Part shown: piece by piece, positions 10,013-16,254 of the stretch
How the letters are laid out: every line of letters begins with the position of its first letter
How positions within the stretch are numbered: position 1 is the stretch's first letter
DNA from: Variovorax ginsengisoli
Lineage (GTDB): Bacteria; Pseudomonadota; Gammaproteobacteria; Burkholderiales; Burkholderiaceae_C
Length of the DNA stretch: 64,000 nucleotides
Direction: 5' to 3'
Assembly (NCBI RefSeq): GCF_030486595.1
Contig: NZ_JAUJZH010000004.1
Location: forward strand, 62,001 to 126,000
Program-made: the position numbers and the translations under genes
The notes under the pieces: generated by a model
Database searches by the model: none
Seen by the model: the letters and a program-made list of their open reading frames with translations, nothing else
What the model was told of the DNA's origin: nothing

Positions 10013-10861
10013 ATGGCAATCCAGACGGTCGGCATCATCGGGGCGGGAACGATGGGCAACGGCATCGCGCAGGCCTGCGCGGTCGCGGGGGTGAACGTGG
10101 TCATGGTCGACATCGCGCAGGCCGCGGTCGACAAGGGCATCGCCACGGTGGCGGGCAGCCTCGACCGCCTGATCAAGAAGGACAAGCTCACGGCGGCCCA
10201 GAAGGACGCCGCGCTGGCGCTGATCAAGGGCTCGACGAACTATGACGACCTGAAGGCGGCCCAGCTGGTGATCGAGGCGGCGACCGAGAACCACGCGCTC
10301 AAGCTGAAAATCCTCAAGCAGGTCGACGAGCTGCTGGCGCCCGAGGTGATCATCGCGTCGAACACCTCGTCGATCTCGATCACGCAACTGGCCGCCGCCA
10401 CCTCGCGCGCCGACCGCTTCATCGGCATGCACTTCTTCAACCCGGTGCCGATGATGGCGCTGGTGGAGATCATCCGCGGCTACCTGACCAGCGACGCCAC
10501 CCACGACGCGGTGAAGGAACTGGCGGTCAAGCTCGGCAAGTCGCCGATCACGGTGAAGAACGCGCCGGGCTTCGTGGTCAACCGCATCCTGGTGCCGATG
10601 ATCAACGAGGCCTTCTTCGTGCTGGCCGAGGGCCTGGCGACCGCCGAGGACATCGACGCCGGCATGAAGCTCGGCTGCAACCAGCCGATCGGCCCGCTGG
10701 CCCTGGCCGACATGATCGGTCTGGACGTCTGCCTGGCGGTGATGGAGGTCTATCTCGAGCAGTTCGGCGACTCCAAGTACCGCCCCTGCCCGCTGCTGAA
10801 GGAAATGGTGGCGGCCGGCCAGCTCGGGCGCAAGACCAAGCGCGGCGTGTACACCTACTGA
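10013..10861 (+). CDS. 3-hydroxybutyryl-CoA / 3-hydroxyacyl-CoA dehydrogenase
   Basis: NAD(P)-dependent oxidation of 3-hydroxyacyl-CoA (or the reverse reduction of acetoacetyl-CoA). 282 aa, the size of stand-alone HbdA/PaaH enzymes. Rossmann motif GAGTMG at residues 10-15, adenine-side acidic VMVD, substrate Ser/Asn at NTSSISIT, catalytic His140 in GMHFFNPVP, and the C-terminal GFVVNRIL dimerisation domain. AAGGAG precedes the ATG. Followed by a 58-bp tandem repeat, then a crotonase, so the two could act together in acyl-CoA breakdown (inference). Confidence 0.93.
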   Translation: MAIQTVGIIGAGTMGNGIAQACAVAGVNVVMVDIAQAAVDKGIATVAGSLDRLIKKDKLTAAQKDAALALIKGSTNYDDLKAAQLVIEAATENHALKLKILKQVDELLAPEVIIASNTSSISITQLAAATSRADRFIGMHFFNPVPMMALVEIIRGYLTSDATHDAVKELAVKLGKSPITVKNAPGFVVNRILVPMINEAFFVLAEGLATAEDIDAGMKLGCNQPIGPLALADMIGLDVCLAVMEVYLEQFGDSKYRPCPLLKEMVAAGQLGRKTKRGVYTY

Positions 10862-10973
10862 TGACCTTGCGGGACAGACCAGGAAACTGCGCAGCAGTTT
10901 TTGCTCTGTCCCCAACTGATGACCTTGCGGGACAGACCAGGAAACTGCGCAGCAGTTTTTGCTCTGTCCCCAA
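10858..10973. repeat. Two tandem 58-bp copies of a palindromic (REP-like) element
   Basis: The block at 10858-10915 is repeated base for base at 10916-10973. Each unit contains an imperfect 42-bp palindrome (10871-10912 and 10929-10970): GGGACAGA and TCTGTCCC form the outer arms, and AAACTGC-GCA-GCAGTTT the tip. The first copy includes the TGA stop of the preceding dehydrogenase gene. The structure resembles REP/BIME elements mobilised by RAYT transposases; no transposase is in this window. Confidence 0.92.
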
Positions 10974-10989
10974 CTGACCAGGAGCACAG

Positions 10990-11805
10990 ATGACCGCCAC
11001 CCCCACTACCCCGCCCATCGAAGGCTGCATCGACACCCAGGTGCTCGATCACGTGCTGCTGATCGGCATCAACCGGCCCGCCAAGCGCAACGGCTGGACG
11101 CCGCCGATGTTCAAGCAGCTGGCCGAGGCCTACACGCGGCTCGACGACGATCCCGCGCTGCGCGTGGGCGTGCTGCATGCGTTCGGCGATCACTTCACGG
11201 CGGGCCTCGACCTGCCGGCCGTGGCCGAATACATGAAGCGCGGCGAGAAGGCCGTGCCGCAGGGCCTGGTCGAGCCGCACGACTTCGGCCTGGCCGGCTA
11301 CCGCCGGCGCACCAAGCCCATGGTGGTGGCGGTCAAGGGCATCTGCTTCACGGTCGGCATCGAGCTGATGCTGGGCGCCGACATCGTGGTGGCGGCCGAC
11401 AACTGCCGCTTCTCGCAGATGGAGGTGCAGCGCGGCATCATGGCCACCGGCGGCGCCACCTTGCGGATGGCCGAACGCGCCGGACTCGGCAACGCGATGC
11501 TGCACCTGCTCACGGCCGACGAGTTCGACAGCGCCGAGGCCTTCCGCCTCAACTTCGTGCAGCGCGTGGTACCGGCCGGCAAGGAGCTCGACGAGGCGCT
11601 GCGCATCGCGCAGCGGATCGCGGCCCAGGCGCCGCTGGCGGTGGTCGCGACGCGGCTGAACGTCATCAAGGCGATCGAGCAGGGGCCGCTGGCGGCGGTC
11701 GAGGAATTCATCCCGGTGCAGCAGCGCCTCGCCAACAGCGAGGACGCGGCCGAAGGCGTGCGCTCCTTCGTCGAGCGGCGGCCCGCGCGCTTCAGCGGCC
11801 GTTGA
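10990..11805 (+). CDS. Enoyl-CoA hydratase/isomerase (crotonase family)
   Basis: 271-aa crotonase-fold protein. The oxyanion-hole regions are at AFGDHFTAGLDLP (about residues 75-87) and GICFTVGIELMLGADIVVAA (about 117-136). The position of the second catalytic Glu of classical hydratases reads MATGGATLRMA, so the active site is not that of the textbook double-Glu hydratase. The reaction may therefore be isomerisation, hydrolysis or dehalogenation-like rather than hydration (inference). GGAG precedes the ATG. It follows the tandem repeat and precedes ohrR. Confidence 0.85.
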   Translation: MTATPTTPPIEGCIDTQVLDHVLLIGINRPAKRNGWTPPMFKQLAEAYTRLDDDPALRVGVLHAFGDHFTAGLDLPAVAEYMKRGEKAVPQGLVEPHDFGLAGYRRRTKPMVVAVKGICFTVGIELMLGADIVVAADNCRFSQMEVQRGIMATGGATLRMAERAGLGNAMLHLLTADEFDSAEAFRLNFVQRVVPAGKELDEALRIAQRIAAQAPLAVVATRLNVIKAIEQGPLAAVEEFIPVQQRLANSEDAAEGVRSFVERRPARFSGR

Positions 11806-11868
11806 AGCGCCGGTTTCGGCGGCCAGCTGGTGGCCGAAGTGGCAAAGGCCTTGTCGCAGACATTTATA

Positions 11869-11897
11869 TTGCGCACAATTTAATTGCTCGCTACAAT
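11869..11897 (+). promoter_or_regulatory. Probable ohrR promoter with OhrR operator in the spacer
   Basis: TTGCGC (11869-11874) and TACAAT (11892-11897) are separated by exactly 17 bases, a good sigma-70 pair eight bases before the ohrR ATG. The spacer contains the perfect palindrome CAATT-T-AATTG (11876-11886). OhrR proteins are known to bind AT-rich palindromes of this style, and the position would block RNA polymerase, giving autorepression relieved by organic hydroperoxides. Confidence 0.7.
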
Positions 11898-11904
11898 TCA
11901 GCCC

Positions 11905-12360
11905 ATGCCCTCCACGAGCCTCTCCGCCGACGAACTGCTGAAGCTGGACAACCAGCTCTGCTTCGCCGTCTATTCGGCTTCGCTGGCCATGACGCGGCTG
12001 TACAAGCCGCTGCTGGACAAGCTCGGCCTCACCTACCCGCAGTACCTGGTGCTGCTGGTGCTGTGGGAGCGCGATGGCCTCACGGTCTCCGAGCTCGGCG
12101 AGCGGCTGTCGCTCGACTCGGGCACGCTGACCCCGCTGCTCAAGCGGCTCGAGGCCAGCGGCCTGGTGGCGCGGATCCGCGACACCGCGGACGAGCGCCG
12201 GGTGCATGTCAGCCTCACGGCCGCGGGCCGCAGGCTCAAGGCCCGCGCGGCCGAGGTTCCCGGCTGCCTGATGGCGGCCTCCCAATGCTCGGTGGCCGAA
12301 CTGGTTTCGCTGACGCAGCAGGTCCAGGCCCTGCGCGACCGCATCAAGAAGGCGGCCTGA
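11905..12360 (+). CDS. ohrR: Organic hydroperoxide-sensing MarR-family repressor
   Basis: 151 aa. MarR winged helix: LTVSELGERLSLDSGTLTPLLKRLEASGLV, then the wing DERRVHVSLT. The peroxidatic cysteine is Cys19 in the family-typical context DNQLCFAVYS. Two C-terminal cysteines, Cys121 and Cys128, place it with the two-Cys (Xanthomonas-like) OhrR type, which forms an intersubunit disulfide on oxidation. Followed 58 bp later by ohr, its usual target. I used the ATG at 11905 rather than an in-frame TTG at 11884 because the promoter -10 box lies between them. Confidence 0.94.
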   Translation: MPSTSLSADELLKLDNQLCFAVYSASLAMTRLYKPLLDKLGLTYPQYLVLLVLWERDGLTVSELGERLSLDSGTLTPLLKRLEASGLVARIRDTADERRVHVSLTAAGRRLKARAAEVPGCLMAASQCSVAELVSLTQQVQALRDRIKKAA

Positions 12361-12418
12361 CCCCGGTCCCCTGCCCCACTTTTTTCGTCCCTCCCTCCAC
12401 CACTGCAAAGGAATCACC

Positions 12419-12844
12419 ATGACCACCAAGCTCGACAAGGTTCTCTACACCGCCGAAGCCCACACCATCGGCGGCCGCGACGGCGCCGGCAAGTCCAGCG
12501 ACGGCGCGATCGACGTCAAGCTCAGCCCGCCCGGCTCGGGCAAGCCCGGCACCAACCCCGAGCAGCTGTTCGCGGTCGGCTACGCCGCCTGCTTCATCGG
12601 CGCCATGAAGGCCGTCGGGCCGAAGATCAGCGTCAAGGTGCCGGACGACGTCGCCATCGACTCCAGCGTCTCGCTCGGCCCGATCAACGAAGGCAAGGCC
12701 TACGGCATCGCGGTCAAGCTCGCGATCACTCTGCCGGGCCTGGACGACGCGCAGAAGAAGCTGCTGGTCGAGACCGCGCACCAGGTCTGCCCGTACTCGA
12801 ACGCCACCCGCGGCAACATCGACGTCGAGCTGTCGATCGTTTGA
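12419..12844 (+). CDS. ohr: Organic hydroperoxide resistance peroxidase
   Basis: Thiol peroxidase that reduces organic hydroperoxides to alcohols in the cytoplasm, using lipoyl donors. 141 aa, the family's normal length. Catalytic cysteines Cys58 (YAACFIGAM) and Cys124 ([11 protein letters not shown]), with the conserved Arg20 and Glu48 that complete the Ohr active site. AAAGGA lies upstream of the ATG. Sits directly downstream of ohrR and is closed by an intrinsic terminator at 12860-12905. Confidence 0.96.
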   Translation: MTTKLDKVLYTAEAHTIGGRDGAGKSSDGAIDVKLSPPGSGKPGTNPEQLFAVGYAACFIGAMKAVGPKISVKVPDDVAIDSSVSLGPINEGKAYGIAVKLAITLPGLDDAQKKLLVETAHQVCPYSNATRGNIDVELSIV

Positions 12845-12859
12845 TCGGACGATAGCGCC

Positions 12860-12905
12860 AGCCCGGCAGTGGCGTCGCCTGAGCGACCGCCCGCCGGGCT
12901 TTTTC
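12860..12905 (+). terminator. Rho-independent terminator after ohr
   Basis: AGCCCGGC (12860-12867) pairs with GCCGGGCT (12893-12900), followed by a run of T residues (12900-12904). Located 15 bp after the ohr stop. Confidence 0.85.
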
Positions 12906-12942
12906 TCATGCGCCCGCGCGCCCTCTGCGCTAAGGTCGCAAG

Positions 12943-14058
12943 ATGAGCAACGACACCCTGCTGGTCCGCAAGGACGACCTCCACACCACCCGCCTGCACG
13001 GCGCCGCCGAACAACCGCTCGCCGACGGCCAGGTGCGCGTGCGCATCGAGCGCTTCGCACTGACCTCGAACAACATCACCTACGCGGCCTTCGGCGAGGC
13101 GATGAGCTACTGGCAGTTCTTCCCGAGCGGCGAAGAAGGCTGGGGCATCGTTCCAGTGTGGGGCTTCGCAACGGTGTCGCAGTCGCTGCATCCGGGCGTG
13201 GCCGTGGGCGAGCGTCTTTACGGCTACTTCCCCATGGCCGCCAGCGCGGTGCTGACGCCCGAGCGCCTGTCACCCGAGCGCTTCACCGACGGCGCCCCGC
13301 ACCGCAGCGCCTTGCCCGCGGTCTACAACCAGTACCTGCGCACGCGCACCGATCCGCTCTACAGCGCCGGCACCGAAGACCTGCAGGCCCTGCTGCGGCC
13401 GCTGTTCCTCACTTCCTGGCTGATCGACGACTTCCTCGACGACAACGACTTCTTCGGCGCCCGTCCTGGGGTCGCGCTGCTGTCGAGCGCATCGAGCAAG
13501 ACCGCCTACGGCACCGCCTCCCAGCTGGCCCGGCGCGAGGGCATCGAGGTTATCGGACTGACCTCGGCGGCCAACAAGGCCTTCTGCGAGAGCCTGGGCT
13601 GCTACCACCGCGTGCTGGCCTATGAGGAACTGGGCGAGGTCGCGGCCGATGTGCCCTGCGTCTATGTCGACTTCGCCGGCAACGGCGCGCTGCGGCGCGA
13701 GATCCACACCCGCTTCACGAACCTGAAGCACAGCGCCTCGATCGGTGGCACCCATGTCGACCAGCTGGCGGCCAGCGGTGCCGGCAAGAGCCTGCCCGGC
13801 CCGCGCGCCACCTTGTTCTTCGCGCCGGCGCAGGTCAAGAAGCGCAGCGGCGACTGGGGCCCGGCGCAGTTCGGCCAGCGCATGGTGCAGGCTTGGCAGG
13901 CCTTCCTCGGCCAGGTCGCGGACCCGAAGGCGCCGTGGTTGACGGCGCAGCACCACACAGGCCCGGCGGCCGTGCAGGCGGCCTATGCGGAGGTGCTGGC
14001 GGGCCGCGGTGATCCGCGGGTCGGGCACATCCTCACGCTCACCCCGGGGAACCCGTAG
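12943..14058 (+). CDS. DUF2855 family protein
   Basis: 371 aa, recognisable as DUF2855, a family with a fold related to medium-chain dehydrogenase/reductases. Visible features: an N-terminal GroES-like segment (VRVRIERFALTSNNITYAAFGE), WGIVPVWGFATV, then SSASSKTAYGTA near residues 183-194, where an MDR nucleotide loop would be, followed by VIGLTSAANKAF. The classic GxGxxG is absent, so cofactor use is uncertain. Monocistronic by position, after the ohr terminator. Its last 20 bp overlap the convergent TfoX-like gene. No substrate can be named. Confidence 0.85.
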   Translation: MSNDTLLVRKDDLHTTRLHGAAEQPLADGQVRVRIERFALTSNNITYAAFGEAMSYWQFFPSGEEGWGIVPVWGFATVSQSLHPGVAVGERLYGYFPMAASAVLTPERLSPERFTDGAPHRSALPAVYNQYLRTRTDPLYSAGTEDLQALLRPLFLTSWLIDDFLDDNDFFGARPGVALLSSASSKTAYGTASQLARREGIEVIGLTSAANKAFCESLGCYHRVLAYEELGEVAADVPCVYVDFAGNGALRREIHTRFTNLKHSASIGGTHVDQLAASGAGKSLPGPRATLFFAPAQVKKRSGDWGPAQFGQRMVQAWQAFLGQVADPKAPWLTAQHHTGPAAVQAAYAEVLAGRGDPRVGHILTLTPGNP

Positions 14059-14410
14059 ACGGGCGAGCCCGGCGCGCGGCAGGCTTCGGCGCCCCCGCGC
14101 GCAGCACCGCCTCCCACGCCCGCCCGGCCCACAACGCCGCTTCATGGCGGTCCTCGAACAGCTCGGGCGGCGCCTCGTAGTACGAGATCCGGGCGGTCTG
14201 CCCCTGGCGCTGGTATTCGAAGGGCGGCAGCTGGCGGTCCTCGAAGAAGGCCACCGTTTCGGCGTCGGCCTTCAGGTAGAGACGGCCGCCCGCGATCAGG
14301 CCGAACATCCGGCCCTCGTGGAACACGCCGTGGCCGCCGAACATCCGGCGCAGCGAGATGCGCCCGAAGCGCTCGAAGACATCGTGAAGCTCTTCCGCGA
14401 ATTCGTTCAT
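14039..14410 (-). CDS. TfoX N-terminal domain protein
   Basis: 123 aa, a stand-alone TfoX_N domain: FGRISLRRMFGGHGVFHEGRMFGLI near residues 13-37, then GRLYLKAD and FEYQRQG. TfoX/Sxy proteins promote competence-gene expression with CRP in gammaproteobacteria, but stand-alone N-domains in betaproteobacteria have no established role. The C-terminus is a basic, Pro/Ala-rich tail. I started at the ATG at 14410; the 26 upstream residues in the same frame are Trp/Cys-rich and overlap the 31-aa gene, so they are not native. Confidence 0.85.
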   Translation of the reverse strand: MNEFAEELHDVFERFGRISLRRMFGGHGVFHEGRMFGLIAGGRLYLKADAETVAFFEDRQLPPFEYQRQGQTARISYYEAPPELFEDRHEAALWAGRAWEAVLRAGAPKPAARRARPSTGSPG

Positions 14411-14438
14411 GCGGCGATTCTGACGCCCGAGCCATTGC

Positions 14439-14534
14439 TCAGGCGCCCACGCGCAAGACCGCGAACACCACCGCCACCAGCACCACAATGACCGCGGTGG
14501 CGAGAACCAGTCGATCGGCGAACAAGCGGCGCAT
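14439..14534 (-). CDS. 31-aa single-span membrane peptide
   Basis: A short frame of 31 codons: MRRLFADR, then about 18 hydrophobic residues (LVLATAVIVVLVAVVFAV), then LRVGA. AGGAG (minus strand of 14544-14548) lies nine bases before the ATG and overlaps the stop of the ferric-reductase-like gene. The positive N-terminus predicts N-in/C-out topology. It resembles, in size and shape only, the tiny accessory subunits of respiratory complexes such as CydX or CcoQ. Function unknown; placement suggests a partner of the flavoprotein or oxidase. Confidence 0.6.
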   Translation of the reverse strand: MRRLFADRLVLATAVIVVLVAVVFAVLRVGA

Positions 14535-14546
14535 GGGATCTGTCTC

Positions 14547-15878
14547 CTAGACGAAGCTGTAGCGCTCCGAGTGGTACTTCGAGAGCGGCACCTTCATCTG
14601 GCCCAGCGCCGCCTCGATGGCGTCCATCATCACGTCCGGGCCGCAGATGAAATACTCGTGGTCGGCGTAGCCCGGGGGCAGATGCCGCTTGAACACGGCG
14701 GCATCGATGTAGCCGCTTTCACCGGCCCAGCCTTCCGGCGGCTGCGACAGCACGTAGACCACCGTGAGGTCGACCCGCTTCGCCAGCACATCCAGTTCAT
14801 CCCTGAAGGTCAGGGATTCGAGGTCCTTGCCGCCGTAGAGCAGGATCAGCGGCCGCTTGTCGCCGCGGTCGATCAGCGTGCGGATCATGCTCATCATCGG
14901 CGTGATGCCGATGCCGCCCGCGATCAGCACATGCATGTCCGCCGGGTTGCCGATGGTGAAGGCGCCATACGGCCCGTCGAGGTAGACGCGCCGCCCCACC
15001 GGCACCTTGGCGATGCCGCTGGTGAAATCGCCGAGGTTGCGGATCGTCATCTCGACCCGTCCGTCGGCGGCCTCCGCGCTCGACGAGAAAGAGAAGGGAT
15101 GGCCGGTGATCCGGAACGGGCTGCCCCACAGCGTGAGCCAGCCGAACTGGCCGGGCCGGAAGCGGAAGCCGGCGTGGCCCTCGGGCCGCATCACCAGCGT
15201 GGTCGTGTCGCCGCGCTCGGCCCGCACCTCGGCCACGCGGTAGGGCCGCCGCAGCATGAACAGCGGCTTCACGATGCGCACGTACAGCAGCAGCGCGATC
15301 CAGAAGATCGTCATGCCGATCCACAGCGCGCGCTTCACCGGATCGGCCAGGTAGAAGCCCCAGCCCACCATGTGGAGCAGCCCGCCGCCGACCGCGAGCA
15401 GCGCGAGCCCGATGTGCGTGAAGTGCCAGAACTCGTAGCTGATCTTCAGCCGGGTGCGCCACAGCGCCATCACGACCAGCAAGACCAGCGCGCCGAGCGA
15501 CAGCACCGCGAACACAGCGCCCAGCGGCACCTCGGCCAGGGAGTCGGGCATGGCCATCTTGTCGGAGCCGTTGGCGAGCAGGATCAGCGGATGCACCACT
15601 ACCAGCCCGACCGCGAGCAGCGAGACCCGGCGATGGAAGTGGTAGATGACGTCCTCGCCCCACGGATCCGTGACATGCCTGAAGCGCGCCGTGAGCCCGA
15701 ACTGCAGTCCCATCATCGCGAGGCCGGTGTAGCCGAGCGCGACCGAGAACTCGGTCCAGAAATCGCGCGCCGGCGGCAGCGCGCCGGTCAGCAGCGCCAG
15801 CAGCGGCGCCAGGATGAACAGCAGGTAGATCACGGACCAGACGACCCGGCGCTGGAAATCTCGGTCGCGGAACTGCAT
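14547..15878 (-). CDS. Ferric-reductase-like transmembrane flavoprotein (NAD(P)H oxidoreductase)
   Basis: 443 aa. The N-terminal half has about six membrane helices of the ferric reductase/NOX heme domain, with histidines such as HFHRRVS, VHPLIL and WHFTHIGLALL placed to bind heme. The C-terminal half is a ferredoxin-reductase module: FAD-binding FRFRPGQFGWL and HPFSFSS, and NAD(P)-binding IAGGIGITPMMSMIR, then FICGPDVMMDAIE. It should move electrons from NAD(P)H through FAD and heme across the membrane to an unknown acceptor. It is 34 bp after the 113-aa membrane protein of the oxidase cluster, so co-transcription with the oxidase is likely. Confidence 0.9.
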   Translation of the reverse strand: MQFRDRDFQRRVVWSVIYLLFILAPLLALLTGALPPARDFWTEFSVALGYTGLAMMGLQFGLTARFRHVTDPWGEDVIYHFHRRVSLLAVGLVVVHPLILLANGSDKMAMPDSLAEVPLGAVFAVLSLGALVLLVVMALWRTRLKISYEFWHFTHIGLALLAVGGGLLHMVGWGFYLADPVKRALWIGMTIFWIALLLYVRIVKPLFMLRRPYRVAEVRAERGDTTTLVMRPEGHAGFRFRPGQFGWLTLWGSPFRITGHPFSFSSSAEAADGRVEMTIRNLGDFTSGIAKVPVGRRVYLDGPYGAFTIGNPADMHVLIAGGIGITPMMSMIRTLIDRGDKRPLILLYGGKDLESLTFRDELDVLAKRVDLTVVYVLSQPPEGWAGESGYIDAAVFKRHLPPGYADHEYFICGPDVMMDAIEAALGQMKVPLSKYHSERYSFV

Positions 15879-15912
15879 GGGGTTCGGTGCTGGAACGGGC
15901 TGGGGCTGGCGA

Positions 15913-16254
15913 TCAGATGCAGGCGCTGAGAAGCAGCGGCGGACCGAGCGCGAGCACGCCGCTGGCGAACGCGGTGATCGTGGTCCAGACGATCGCGGTG
16001 TGCAGGAAGCTGCCGGTCTCTCCCGATCCGGGGTCGGGTGCGCCCTTGGCGAACCGGCCCCACATCCATCCGATCACGACCAGGTGCGCGATGAACACGA
16101 GGACCAGGGTCCAGCGCAGCGCGCCCGCCGACCAGCCGAAGGCACAGCCGATCGCGTGGATCGCATAGAGCGCCGCCAGCGCGACGCACCAGACGATGAA
16201 GCCGGCCGCGAGCCACCAGACACGCCGGGGTGGAACCGTCGTCACTGCATTCAT
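15913..16254 (-). CDS. 113-aa membrane protein of the oxidase cluster
   Basis: Three predicted membrane helices (VWWLAAGFIVWCVALAALYAI; LRWTLVLVFIAHLVVIGWMW; FLHTAIVWTTITAFASGVLAL) with a short charged loop carrying GAPDPGSGETGS. Not a recognised subunit IV by sequence. The ATG at 16254 overlaps the coxA-coxC stop in ATGA, so it is translationally coupled to the oxidase. A role as a small structural subunit or assembly factor is inference from this position. Confidence 0.75.
   Translation of the reverse strand: MNAVTTVPPRRVWWLAAGFIVWCVALAALYAIHAIGCAFGWSAGALRWTLVLVFIAHLVVIGWMWGRFAKGAPDPGSGETGSFLHTAIVWTTITAFASGVLALGPPLLLSACI

Noticed and set aside
10858..10973. Considered as a CRISPR fragment
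   Set aside because: The two units are directly adjacent with no spacers, and no cas genes are present.
10990..11805. Standard enoyl-CoA hydratase activity
   Set aside because: The second catalytic Glu position is not clearly kept, so only the crotonase family is claimed.
12943..14058. Zinc-dependent alcohol dehydrogenase
   Set aside because: No zinc ligands or GxGxxG motif; fits DUF2855 better.
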